Below are positions 1 through 7,596 of a stretch of DNA of 20,758 nucleotides, one piece after another. The translations under genes and the position numbers were made by a program. A model generated the notes under the pieces. It searched no databases and was not told the origin of the DNA. It saw only the letters and a list, made by a program, of their open reading frames with translations. The stretch is from an uncultured Sphingobium sp. GTDB taxonomy: Bacteria > Pseudomonadota > Alphaproteobacteria > Sphingomonadales > Sphingomonadaceae. The stretch spans positions 1 through 20,758 of the forward strand of contig CAMLFF010000019.1 of the NCBI GenBank assembly GCA_946479185.1, in the 5' to 3' direction. How positions within the stretch are numbered: position 1 is the stretch's first letter; each line of letters begins with the position of its first letter.

Positions 1-47
1 GACCACCGAGATCTACACTCTTTCCCTACACGACGCTCTTCCGATCT
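1..47 (+). other. Illumina P5/Read-1 adapter (artefact)
   Basis: These 47 bases match the inner part of the Illumina P5/TruSeq Read-1 adapter and end in the familiar CTTCCGATCT junction. They are library sequence, not genome. The rnc reading frame begins immediately after, at position 48. The same adapter appears reverse-complemented at the other end of the contig. Confidence 0.98.
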
Positions 48-123
48 CATACAGTGCGGCATTGCCGGGCGTGCGACCGATCAGGCCGACCAGCCATGCA
101 TCAAGGGCCGGGTTGTTGCTCAA
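48..123 (-). CDS. rnc: Ribonuclease III, N-terminal fragment (partial, cut by contig end)
   Basis: Only the first 25 codons are present before the adapter. They read MSNNPALDAWLVGLIGRTPG and then NAALY, which fits the start of RNase III, where a short helix with a G-x-x-P-x-x-x-x-L-(F/Y) pattern precedes the first catalytic helix. RNase III is the double-strand-specific endonuclease that processes rRNA precursors. The proposed start is TTG at 123-121; its last two bases and the following A form the TGA stop of lepB, so the genes overlap in a TTGA arrangement that suggests translational coupling. lepB followed by rnc is a very common gene order in proteobacteria and is the main support for the call. 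The signature motif and catalytic acidic residues lie beyond the contig end. Confidence 0.72.
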
Positions 124-938
124 AAGCCTTCACCAATGCGCTCGGGCCGGGCGGCAGTGAACCAGGTCCAAGGCAGGATCAAGCTGGAGGAGCCATCGGT
201 CGAGAAGAAGCTCACCATCGCGCGGCCGACCAGATGATCGACCGGCAGCGCGCCAACGCCGCGATTCTCCACGGCGATGCGGCTGTCTGCACTGCGATCT
301 CGATTATCACCCATCACGAAGACATGATCCTGTGGAACGATATAGACGCCCGTATTGTCTGCCGGAGTCTCGATAAGGTCCAGCACTTCATAGCTTTTGC
401 CGTTCGGCAATGTTTCGCGATAGCGCGGATAGCGGCATTGACGCACGCCTTGGGCATCCGCCGTCTCGAAACCCGGCATGAAGCAGGGGGAGATTGCGTT
501 CTCGGTCTTGGCGGCGGCGAGCATATTTGCTGTGACCGGGATCACCAGATCATCCATGCGGCGCTTGGGCACGGCGCGGCCATTCAAATACACCACGCCA
601 TCGCGCATCTGGATATAATCGCCCGGCAGGCCGATGACGCGTTTGATCCAGTCCTCATCGGGATTGCGCGGCGCTGCGAACACCACCACATCGCCGCGCT
701 CCGGCACCTTTTTGAAGACCCGGCCCTCGAACAGATCGGGATGGAAGGGCAGGCTGTAGCGCGAATAGCCATAGGGCCATTTGGAGACGAGCAGATAATC
801 GCCAATGAGCAGGCGCGGCTGCATGGATTCAGACGGGATGTTGAATGGCGCGACCAGCAGCGAGCGGATGAGCACCACAATCACCACCAGCTTGAGCAAA
901 AACCACAGGAAGTCCCGCGTCTCGGATTTCTGGGACAT
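120..938 (-). CDS. lepB: Signal peptidase I
   Basis: Type I signal peptidase, the membrane serine protease that removes Sec and Tat signal peptides on the periplasmic side of the inner membrane. The 272-residue protein has one N-terminal membrane segment (about residues 10-30). Next comes the catalytic serine motif PSESMQP, with the nucleophile at Ser38. The general-base lysine is Lys99 in WIKRVIGLPGD, and the conserved C-terminal box GDNRDRSADSR follows near residue 210. All S26-family catalytic boxes are intact and the length is normal. The start is ATG at 938-936, with AGGAAAG about 11 bases upstream as a weak ribosome-binding site. rnc overlaps the 3' end, and pgi lies divergently upstream across a 169 bp gap. 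Confidence 0.97.
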   Translation of the reverse strand: MSQKSETRDFLWFLLKLVVIVVLIRSLLVAPFNIPSESMQPRLLIGDYLLVSKWPYGYSRYSLPFHPDLFEGRVFKKVPERGDVVVFAAPRNPDEDWIKRVIGLPGDYIQMRDGVVYLNGRAVPKRRMDDLVIPVTANMLAAAKTENAISPCFMPGFETADAQGVRQCRYPRYRETLPNGKSYEVLDLIETPADNTGVYIVPQDHVFVMGDNRDRSADSRIAVENRGVGALPVDHLVGRAMVSFFSTDGSSSLILPWTWFTAARPERIGEGF

Positions 939-1107
939 GGAGGCGCGGACTTTCCTGGCTGCGATATAAGCGGCAATGGCTGTAGCGCCCGTCTTTGCGA
1001 GGCATGAGCGCCTGCGTCAAGCATATCGGGCGCCTTCGCACGTGCAAAAGCTGCGGCGATTGGATATGCCCGGCCCGCTTCTTCCCTTACCGGAGCTTGA
1101 CCACCCC

Positions 1108-2622
1108 ATGACTGACTCTGCCAAGATCGCCGCCTGCTGGACTGACCTCAAGGCGCTGGCCGTGCCGGATCTGCGCGATCTATTCCGTGATGAGCCAGAT
1201 CGGCTGGCCGGGCATGTGCTGAGCGAGAATGGCCTGCGGTTCGACTTTTCCAAGACGCATCTGACGGAGTCTTCACTCGCGGCCTTTGAGGCGCTGGCGC
1301 AGGCGGTGGATTTTAACGCCAAGCGTGCCGCGATGTTCAATGGCGATGCGATCAACAATACGGAAGGTCGCGCGGTCGAGCACACGGCGGAGCGCGGTGA
1401 GGGCAATGTACAGAGCGTGGAAATCGCGCGCGAGCACAAGATGCAGATGCGCACGCTGGTCGAGGTGATTGAGGCGGGTGCGCTGGGCGAGATCCGCCAT
1501 ATCCTGCATGTCGGCATCGGCGGCTCGGCGCTGGGGCCGAACCTGCTGGTCACCGCGCTGGCGGAGGATGCCGGGCGCTATGATGTCGCCATCGTCTCCA
1601 ATGTGGATGGCGTCGCGATCGAGCAGGCGATGGAGCGGTTCGATCCGCAGCACACCTTGCTGGTCATCGCATCCAAGACTTTCACGACGACCGAGACGAT
1701 GCTGAATGCCGCCAGCGCCATTGACTGGATGACGCAGGCGGGCGTGGAAGACCCCTATGGTCAGGTGATCGCGCTCACTGCCGCGCCGGAAAAGGCCATC
1801 GAATGGGGCGTTGACGAGACGCGCATCCTCGGCTTTTCCGAGAGTGTCGGCGGGCGCTACTCGCTCTGGTCGTCCATCGGCTTTCCGGCTGCGCTGGCGC
1901 TCGGTTGGGATGGCTTTGAGGCGTTGCTGGAAGGCGCGGCCAGCATGGATCGCCACTTCCGCCACAGCGATCTGCGCGACAATGCGCCGCTGCGCGCGGC
2001 CTTTGTCGACCAGTTTTACGCGCGCATCATGGGCTGCCAGACCCGCGCCGTGTTCGCCTATGACGAGCGCCTGCGCCTGCTGCCTGATTATCTCCAGCAG
2101 TTGGAGATGGAGAGCAATGGCAAAGCGGTGAAGGCCGATGGCTCACCTGTGGATGGCCCGACGGCGGCGATAACCTGGGGTGGGGTTGGCACGGACGCGC
2201 AACATGCCGTGTTCCAGCTGCTCCATCAGGGCACGCATGTGGTGCCGGTGGAATTCCTCGCCGTGACCGAATCCGGCGACGCGCTGGACCCGGCGCATCA
2301 CCACACGCTGCTGGTCAATTGCTTCGCCCAGGGCGCGGCGCTGATGCAGGGGAAGGCGAACGCGGCCGACCCGGCGCGCTCCTATCCGGGCAATCGGCCC
2401 TCAACGACGATCCTGATCGATGCGCTCACCCCGCACACGCTGGGCGCGCTGATTGCCTTTTACGAGCACCGCACCTTCGCCAATGGCATTTTGATGGAGA
2501 TTAACAGCTTCGATCAGTTTGGCGTGGAACTGGGCAAGGAGATTGCCAAGTCCATCGAAACGGATGGCGCGCAGGGCTTTGATGCCTCAACGATGGCGCT
2601 GATTGAGCTGGCGCTGGGGTAA
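1108..2622 (+). CDS. pgi: Glucose-6-phosphate isomerase
   Basis: Cytosolic phosphoglucose isomerase, interconverting glucose 6-phosphate and fructose 6-phosphate. In an organism of this type it would mainly serve gluconeogenesis and feeding of the Entner-Doudoroff pathway. From the chosen ATG the protein is 504 residues. It shows the phosphate-binding loop HVGIGGSALG (about 134-143) and signature 1, ESVGGRYSLWSSIG. The catalytic glutamate is Glu335 in MESNGK, the histidine is His373 in LHQGTHVVP, and signature 2, SFDQFGVELGK, ends in the active-site Lys477. The frame stays open upstream to 976, but starting at 1108 gives the usual family length, and a GGAG lies at 1092-1095. It is divergent from lepB and convergent with the chemoreceptor gene. 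Confidence 0.96.
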   Translation: MTDSAKIAACWTDLKALAVPDLRDLFRDEPDRLAGHVLSENGLRFDFSKTHLTESSLAAFEALAQAVDFNAKRAAMFNGDAINNTEGRAVEHTAERGEGNVQSVEIAREHKMQMRTLVEVIEAGALGEIRHILHVGIGGSALGPNLLVTALAEDAGRYDVAIVSNVDGVAIEQAMERFDPQHTLLVIASKTFTTTETMLNAASAIDWMTQAGVEDPYGQVIALTAAPEKAIEWGVDETRILGFSESVGGRYSLWSSIGFPAALALGWDGFEALLEGAASMDRHFRHSDLRDNAPLRAAFVDQFYARIMGCQTRAVFAYDERLRLLPDYLQQLEMESNGKAVKADGSPVDGPTAAITWGGVGTDAQHAVFQLLHQGTHVVPVEFLAVTESGDALDPAHHHTLLVNCFAQGAALMQGKANAADPARSYPGNRPSTTILIDALTPHTLGALIAFYEHRTFANGILMEINSFDQFGVELGKEIAKSIETDGAQGFDASTMALIELALG

Positions 2623-2660
2623 GGGGGAGGCGTTGCGGCACCTCATCCATATCGTCATGC

Positions 2661-2684
2661 CAGCGAAGGAGTCCGAATTCGCTG
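2661..2684. terminator. Hairpin between convergent pgi and chemoreceptor genes
   Basis: CAGCGAA (2661-2667) and TTCGCTG (2678-2684) form a perfect 7 bp stem around a 10-base loop. It sits in the 66 bp between two converging stop codons, where a bidirectional terminator would be expected. There is no T-tract on either side, so intrinsic termination is uncertain. Confidence 0.35.
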
Positions 2685-2688
2685 CGGC

Positions 2689-4572
2689 TTAGAAGGCTGC
2701 AACCTTGTTGCCGACCATGCCGGCGTTGGCCATTTCGGTAGCCCTGATCGCTGGCGATTGCGATGGGGTCCGGGCATGTTCTTCATGCACTCTAGTCTGC
2801 TTACTCGTCTGCCTAGACGCGGCACCCTCAATCGGCACACCGCCGATGCGGAACTTAGCAGCCTGTTCTGACAACGCAGTGACTTCCAAGGTGAGGTTGC
2901 GCGCTGCAGCGGAGGTCTGCTCGACCATCGCCGCATTCTGCTGCGTCGCCTGGTCCATCGCGCCGACCGCGCTACTGACCTCCGTGATCACGCTCGATTG
3001 CGCGCGGTTGTCGTCCGCGATTCCGGCGAGCAGTTTGTGCACCCCGCGGACGTCCGCCGTGATCGCTGACAAGGCGCCGTCGACTCGCTGCACACGGTCC
3101 ACCGCAGTGCCGATATCGGCTTGAGTCGCGGTCAGCTGGTCGCGCGCGCGGCCAGCCTCTTCCTCGGCGCGCATCGCCAGCGCAGAGACGAGATCGGCGA
3201 CCACCGCGAACCCGCGTCCCGCCTCGCCGGCACGCCCGGCCTCGACTGCAGCGTTCATCGCCAGCACGCGTGTCTGGAAGGCAATTTTGTCGAGCCCCTC
3301 AATCACGCTGTCGATACCCTTCGCGCTTTCGCTGACCCGGGTCATCGCCTGGACCGCCTCGTCGGCGATTGCACGCCCACCGGCCACAGTGTTGATCGCG
3401 CCGTCCGCGCGCTCGACCGTCTGCCCGGCGGCAACGGCGGTCGCCTTGAGCCGTTGGTCCATCTGCGCGATCGCGGCCGAAGTTTCCTCCAAGCTGGCGG
3501 CATTGCCTTCGGTGCGCCGGGCGAGATCCTCGCTGGCCTGCGCGATCTCGTGCGACCCGGTGCGGATCATCATCGTGCCCTGTGCGACTGATCCGATCAG
3601 CCCGCGCAAGGCGCCGACCGCGCTGTTGAAATTGTCCTTGAGCTCGGTGAACGGCGCCTGGAGATCGGCGACGACCTCGGCGGTCAGGTCGCCATGTGCC
3701 AGCGCGGTGAGGCCGGCACCCAGGCTGTCGACGATCAGCGTTGCCTGTGCCTCTTTCGCGGCCTCGGCTGCCTGGAGCTGGTCGCGGAACGCGAGCATCG
3801 CCTTCGCCATATCGCCTAGCTCGTCCCCGCGATCCGCCCCCGTCACCTCAGCGGCGAGGTTACCCTCGCCGAGCGCGCGCATCGTAACGGCGAGGGTGAT
3901 GATCGGCTGCACGACCCGGCGCTGCGCGAGCGCCACGAAGACCAGCGTCCCTGCGATGCCGATCACCAGCGTGATGGCGAGCAGGATCATCGCGACTGTG
4001 CCGACCTGCTCTGCACTTTCGGCGGACTGCTTCGAATTCGCCTCTATAGCCTCTGACGCCGCGCCCATCGACACTTCAAGCACACGGAACTGATCGAAGA
4101 ACCCCGGCAGCATAGCGCGCGCGGCGACCGGATCGCGGCCGACGCGATCGATGACCTGCGTCGCGGAACGGACATAGGCCTCCATCGGCACGGCCAGCTT
4201 GGACGTCACCGCGGCGACTTCGGCGTCGCCGGTGTACGCCGTGTCGGCCGCGATCCCCTCGCGCAGTGCGACGAGATGCTCGCGGAAATCATTCTGGATA
4301 TCCTTGGGCTTGATCGCGCTACCCGGTTCCGCGGCCTGGAACGTGGCGAGCACGTCGCTGCGGATGGCGTCGTGCATCATGTCCGCGCCCTGGTGGTTGG
4401 AGAGCAGCGCCGTCGCCTCGGTCTGGCGATGCAATGCGGCAGTCTGCAACCACGCCGCGCCGATGCCGCTCGTGCCGCAGAGCAGCATCAGTCCGAACAG
4501 GACGGCGCCTGCTATCCGGATCGCCCGGGTCAACGACATCGCATCTTTTGAACTCGGCTTCATCATCTTCAT
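2689..4572 (-). CDS. Methyl-accepting chemotaxis protein
   Basis: Transmembrane chemoreceptor that would signal to CheA/CheW. From ATG 4572 it has 627 residues. TM1 is at about 20-42, followed by a helical periplasmic sensor region of about 150 residues (four-helix-bundle type by length) and TM2 at about 191-216. A HAMP region (about 217-270) is followed by a second HAMP-like repeat (about 280-330), then a long coiled-coil signalling domain. The hairpin tip reads IAFQTRVLAMNAAVEAGRAG and continues EAGRGFAVVAD (about 430-460). This is the canonical tip apart from FQTR for FQTN and LVSALA for EVRALA after VVAD. The C-terminus ends NKVAAF with no NWETF-type tether for CheR/CheB. A GTG at 4602 is in frame, but AGG about 10 bases upstream favours ATG 4572. 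It is divergent from the OprB-type porin. The ligand is unknown. Confidence 0.93.
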   Translation of the reverse strand: MKMMKPSSKDAMSLTRAIRIAGAVLFGLMLLCGTSGIGAAWLQTAALHRQTEATALLSNHQGADMMHDAIRSDVLATFQAAEPGSAIKPKDIQNDFREHLVALREGIAADTAYTGDAEVAAVTSKLAVPMEAYVRSATQVIDRVGRDPVAARAMLPGFFDQFRVLEVSMGAASEAIEANSKQSAESAEQVGTVAMILLAITLVIGIAGTLVFVALAQRRVVQPIITLAVTMRALGEGNLAAEVTGADRGDELGDMAKAMLAFRDQLQAAEAAKEAQATLIVDSLGAGLTALAHGDLTAEVVADLQAPFTELKDNFNSAVGALRGLIGSVAQGTMMIRTGSHEIAQASEDLARRTEGNAASLEETSAAIAQMDQRLKATAVAAGQTVERADGAINTVAGGRAIADEAVQAMTRVSESAKGIDSVIEGLDKIAFQTRVLAMNAAVEAGRAGEAGRGFAVVADLVSALAMRAEEEAGRARDQLTATQADIGTAVDRVQRVDGALSAITADVRGVHKLLAGIADDNRAQSSVITEVSSAVGAMDQATQQNAAMVEQTSAAARNLTLEVTALSEQAAKFRIGGVPIEGAASRQTSKQTRVHEEHARTPSQSPAIRATEMANAGMVGNKVAAF

Positions 4573-4613
4573 GTTTTGCTGACCTGTTCGGCACTGGGGC
4601 ACAATTCCACTCC

Positions 4614-4619
4614 TATAAT
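4614..4619 (+). promoter_or_regulatory. Candidate -10 element for the porin gene
   Basis: A perfect TATAAT lies 30 bases before the porin start codon in the 77 bp gap between the divergent chemoreceptor and porin genes. The hexamer 17 bases upstream (GCACTG) is a poor -35, so this is a -10-only candidate or depends on an activator. The position leaves room for a short leader carrying the GGAGG ribosome-binding site at 4639-4643. Confidence 0.45.
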
Positions 4620-4649
4620 AGGGGGAACAAAGGTGGTCGGAGGCGGTTC

Positions 4650-5861
4650 ATGAAGATTCTCAAGGGCCCTCGATTTGCAGGTCTTGCGCTTTTGTTGTCC
4701 GTAGCCTTGGCTTTGCCTGTGTCGGGTCAGTCCATTTCGAATGAAGCTGCGACCGAACCCCTGGCGCGTGCCGTCACGATCGCGGGTCGCTACGTGCTTG
4801 ATTTCATGGGCAACGTAGCCGGTGGCGATGCCCGGGGCGCACGCGTGCTCGACAATGCAGAGGTTACCGCAGATGTCGACTTCGACCGGCTGGTCGGCTG
4901 GCGCGGCGCGCGGGTGCATCTGCATCTGCTTAGCAATCGTGGAGGATCGATCAACGCGCTGGCGGGTACGTTGCAGGGCGTGGATAATATCGAAGTCGCC
5001 GCGGGCCGCACCAAGCTGTACGATGCTTGGATCGAACAGGACATTGCTGGCGGTCGTGCCGCACTGCTGGTGGGCCTCTCTGATCTGAACGTTGATTTCT
5101 ACCAGAATGATTCGGCCGGGCTGCTGATCGCGCCGGCGTTCGGCATCGGATCGGAACTGGCGGCGACGGGCCCCAATGGGCCCTCGATCTTCCCCTCGAC
5201 GGCGCTGACGATACGGCTTAACGTCGCGGTCGCTGACTCCGGCTATGTCCGCGCAGCCGTCGTGAATGCGCGGGCGGGCGTGCTGGGCGATACCGAGGGG
5301 ATCGATTTCGGGATGCGCGACGGCGCGCTCCTGATCGCTGAGGCAGGGACGCGCATCAACGGCAAGCTGGCGGTCGGAGCCTGGCACTATACAAGGCAGC
5401 AGGACGACATGCACGCGCGCGACGCCAACGGCGATCCCGCCAAGCGGACGGCGGTCGGCGCCTATGTCCTGGTCGACCAGCGCTTATCGGGCGACGACAG
5501 CCGGGGTATCGATCTCTTCTTCCGCGCTGGCGTGTCGGACGGAAAGACGACGCCGTTTCGCGGCGGATTTCAGGCCGGGCTGCTCGCTCGCGGGCTGGTT
5601 CCAGGGCGACCAGACGGCCTATTTTCGGTGGGCGTCGCACAGGGTCTTTTATCGCGCGCATTCCGCCGATCAATAAGCGATTCGGGCGATCGCGCGGATG
5701 CGGCCGAGACGGCGATAGAAATCACTTATCAGGACCGATTGGCACCGTTCCTGGCGGTTCAGCCCGATCTGCAATATGTCCGCCGCGCCTTCGTCGGCGG
5801 CAGCGCTCGGTCCACGCTCGTGCTCGGCCTGCGTCTGATCGTGGAACTGGGCGGTCACTAA
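4650..5861 (+). CDS. OprB-family carbohydrate-selective porin
   Basis: Outer-membrane porin of the OprB family, expected to let sugars or related solutes diffuse into the periplasm. The 403-residue protein begins with a signal peptide (MKILKG, a hydrophobic core to about residue 22, likely cleavage after VSG near 26). The mature part shows typical OprB segments: GRTKLYDAWIEQDI followed by GLSDLNVDFYQNDSAG, then IAPAFGIGSELAATGPNGPS, then GAWHYTRQQDD. It ends in strand-like sequence (STLVLGLRLIVELGGH). The ATG at 4650 has GGAGG six bases upstream. The frame is open further upstream, but that part overlaps the chemoreceptor. The protein has no close functional partner here except the divergent chemoreceptor, which suggests linked sensing and uptake of one nutrient (inference). 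Confidence 0.88.
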   Translation: MKILKGPRFAGLALLLSVALALPVSGQSISNEAATEPLARAVTIAGRYVLDFMGNVAGGDARGARVLDNAEVTADVDFDRLVGWRGARVHLHLLSNRGGSINALAGTLQGVDNIEVAAGRTKLYDAWIEQDIAGGRAALLVGLSDLNVDFYQNDSAGLLIAPAFGIGSELAATGPNGPSIFPSTALTIRLNVAVADSGYVRAAVVNARAGVLGDTEGIDFGMRDGALLIAEAGTRINGKLAVGAWHYTRQQDDMHARDANGDPAKRTAVGAYVLVDQRLSGDDSRGIDLFFRAGVSDGKTTPFRGGFQAGLLARGLVPGRPDGLFSVGVAQGLLSRAFRRSISDSGDRADAAETAIEITYQDRLAPFLAVQPDLQYVRRAFVGGSARSTLVLGLRLIVELGGH

Positions 5862-5878
5862 CGAGCCCTGATATACTG

Positions 5879-5895
5879 ACGCCGAAATTGGGCGT
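5879..5895 (+). terminator. Weak hairpin after the porin gene
   Basis: ACGCC (5879-5883) and GGCGT (5891-5895) form a 5 bp stem with a 7-base loop, starting 18 bases after the porin stop. There is no strong T-run after it, so it is only a weak terminator candidate. Confidence 0.25.
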
Positions 5896-6004
5896 GATGC
5901 TGTACTACTCTGTGCTGAACTGACCGTTCCTGCCCATCAAATTTTGGAACTAATCAGGTCTTCACTCGATGATCATTGGTCATTTCAGTCTGCCATAGAC
6001 CGAT

Positions 6005-6020
6005 GTCTGCTGTAGCAGAC
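6005..6020. repeat. 16 bp perfect inverted repeat in a 210 bp gene-free gap
   Basis: GTCTGCTGTAGCAGAC is a perfect 7 bp inverted repeat around a GT centre. It lies in the gene-free gap 5862-6071 between the porin and the MFS transporter gene. A smaller GTCT/AGAC hairpin (5988-6000) precedes it. It could be part of the terminator region of the minus-strand transporter gene or a protein-binding site. Nothing else in the gap is recognisable. Confidence 0.4.
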
Positions 6021-6071
6021 TCCAGACTCCGCTGGGCTGACGATGGGAGAGGGAGCCTGAGCCTGGCCCCC

Positions 6072-7430
6072 TCAAGCCGCCGCTGCGCCTGGCACCTTCC
6101 GCTCAGGCCGCTTCACCAGCACGTTGATGATCAGAATGCTCACGAACAGGATGAACGGGCAGATCGCCGCAATCGCGTAGGTGCGCACCGCAGGAATGCC
6201 GCTCGCCAGCAGCGCACCGCCGATCAGCGGCCCGACCACGCCGCCGATCTTGCCGATGGCTGAGGCCCAGCCGCCTGCACTCGCGCGGATCGCGCTGGGG
6301 TAATAGAGCGCGAGTTGGGTGATGATGGCGGTGTGGCAACCACCGACCAGCATGCTTTGCAGCACGATCATGGGCAGCAGGGCCGAGCGGGGGATCCATT
6401 CCATGCCGATTGCGACAGCCATCGGCACGATGAGCAGGGTGCAGGTCGCCGCGAATTTTAGGCCGAAGCGCGATGACAGGCGCATGATGACAACGCCTGC
6501 AATTGCGCCGAGGAGGGCGCCGATGGCTGAAACATTGGCGGCCGTCTCGCGCGCAACGTCCATGCGCTCCAGCACGACAGGACCGAAGGCGGATTTGAAG
6601 AAGATGCCGAGAGCGCTGGCGCCATAGCCGATCCAGATGATCGGGGTGAGCAGCTTGAGATTGCCCGTGAACAGATCGCTCACGCGGAAGTTGCGGGTCT
6701 GCTTGGCCTCGTCGGCCAGCACGAAGGTGTCGTCCGGCTGCACGTCGATGGTGGAATCAAGGCGCTTGAGCGTCTTGCATACAAGCTCCGGCTTGATTCC
6801 CTTGCTTACCAGGAAGCGCGGCGATTCCGGTAGGAAGATCGCAATGGCAATAGCGCACACCACCGAGCCGATGCCGCCCGCGAAATAGACGCCTTCCCAA
6901 CCGTGGATGGGCGCGATCCAGTTGGTGAGCGGCGCCGCTGCAGCGCTGCCGATGCTGAACCCCATCATGATGAAGGCGATCACGGTGCCGCGCACCTTGG
7001 GCGGCACGAACTCGACATTCAGCGCCCAGGCGAGCGGAAGCGCGCCGCCGATGGCGAGGCCATCGAGAAAGCGCAGGGTGAGCAACGCATGATAATTTGT
7101 CGCAAAACCGGTGAGGAAGGTGAGGATGCCGAAGGCAAAGGTACACATGATGATGGTGGGGCGGCGGCCAATCCTGTCCCCCACATAAGTGAAGAACAGC
7201 CCGCCCGCGATCATCCCCAGCGTGCCTGCGGAGAAGGCATTGCCCAATTGCACATCGTTGAGCCCAAGCTCATCCTGCATATATGGCGCGGTGAAGGACA
7301 TCATCATCATGTCGAGCCCGTCGAACAGGGTCACGAGCCAGGAGAGGATGATGAGGGTGTAGTTGAAGGGGGTGAGTTTCCTGCCGTCAAGCAGAGTCGC
7401 CAGATCGATGGTCCGCGCTGCTCTCGTCAT
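6072..7430 (-). CDS. MFS transporter, aromatic acid:H+ symporter (AAHS) type
   Basis: Inner-membrane proton symporter of the major facilitator superfamily, closest in style to the AAHS group (PcaK/BenK-like) that imports aromatic or related carboxylates. The 452 residues form about 12 hydrophobic segments. The AAHS-type DGxD motif in TM1 appears as LFDGLDMMMM. Motif A between TM2 and TM3 is YVGDRIGRRP, and LPESPRF marks the end of TM6. The start is ATG 7430, with GGAGAGGAG nine bases upstream. It is divergent from an FAD oxidoreductase/TauD-type dioxygenase pair across a 166 bp control region, so it probably imports their substrate. The substrate cannot be read from sequence; PcaK-like function is a family-level guess. 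Confidence 0.88.
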   Translation of the reverse strand: MTRAARTIDLATLLDGRKLTPFNYTLIILSWLVTLFDGLDMMMMSFTAPYMQDELGLNDVQLGNAFSAGTLGMIAGGLFFTYVGDRIGRRPTIIMCTFAFGILTFLTGFATNYHALLTLRFLDGLAIGGALPLAWALNVEFVPPKVRGTVIAFIMMGFSIGSAAAAPLTNWIAPIHGWEGVYFAGGIGSVVCAIAIAIFLPESPRFLVSKGIKPELVCKTLKRLDSTIDVQPDDTFVLADEAKQTRNFRVSDLFTGNLKLLTPIIWIGYGASALGIFFKSAFGPVVLERMDVARETAANVSAIGALLGAIAGVVIMRLSSRFGLKFAATCTLLIVPMAVAIGMEWIPRSALLPMIVLQSMLVGGCHTAIITQLALYYPSAIRASAGGWASAIGKIGGVVGPLIGGALLASGIPAVRTYAIAAICPFILFVSILIINVLVKRPERKVPGAAAA

Positions 7431-7502
7431 CTGCAGAAAACTCCTCTCCGTTCAGGCTTTTGCTGCCGTGCCCGAGGGCATATCAGCGGCCTCGTGCATT
7501 TG

Positions 7503-7552
7503 GCTACAGAAATAGCTACACTTGCTCTAATGATTAGGATGCTTTCTATATA
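7503..7552 (+). promoter_or_regulatory. Divergent control region: promoter and operator-like repeats
   Basis: In the 166 bp gap between the MFS gene and the FAD oxidoreductase gene, TTGCTC (7522-7527) and TATATA (7547-7552) are spaced like a -35/-10 pair for the rightward genes, with a 19-base spacer. The spacer contains the perfect palindrome CTAATGATTAG (7527-7537). Just upstream, GCTACA occurs twice in direct orientation at 7503-7508 and 7515-7520, a 12-base period. The layout suits a local transcription regulator, but no regulator gene lies in the window. Confidence 0.4.
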
Positions 7553-7596
7553 GCGTCAGAGTCGTGTGGCAAGTCGAAGCGTTGAGAGGATGATTG

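Noticed and set aside
54..1007. Plus-strand 317-codon open frame opposite lepB
   Set aside because: It is the antisense shadow of a clearly conserved signal peptidase gene, and its translation is His/Arg/Ala-rich with no family pattern.
976..1107. Upstream in-frame extension of pgi by 44 codons
   Set aside because: The extra residues do not match the family, whose normal length is reached from ATG 1108, and they lie in the lepB-pgi promoter gap.
2653..2669. CGTCATGCCAGCGAAGG as a REP-type repeat copy
   Set aside because: It resembles intergenic repeats seen in related bacteria, but only one short copy is present in the window and it is better explained as part of the local hairpin.
3287..4093. 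Plus-strand 268-codon open frame within the chemoreceptor
   Set aside because: Antisense shadow with Ser/Ala/Arg-rich composition typical of high-GC non-coding frames.
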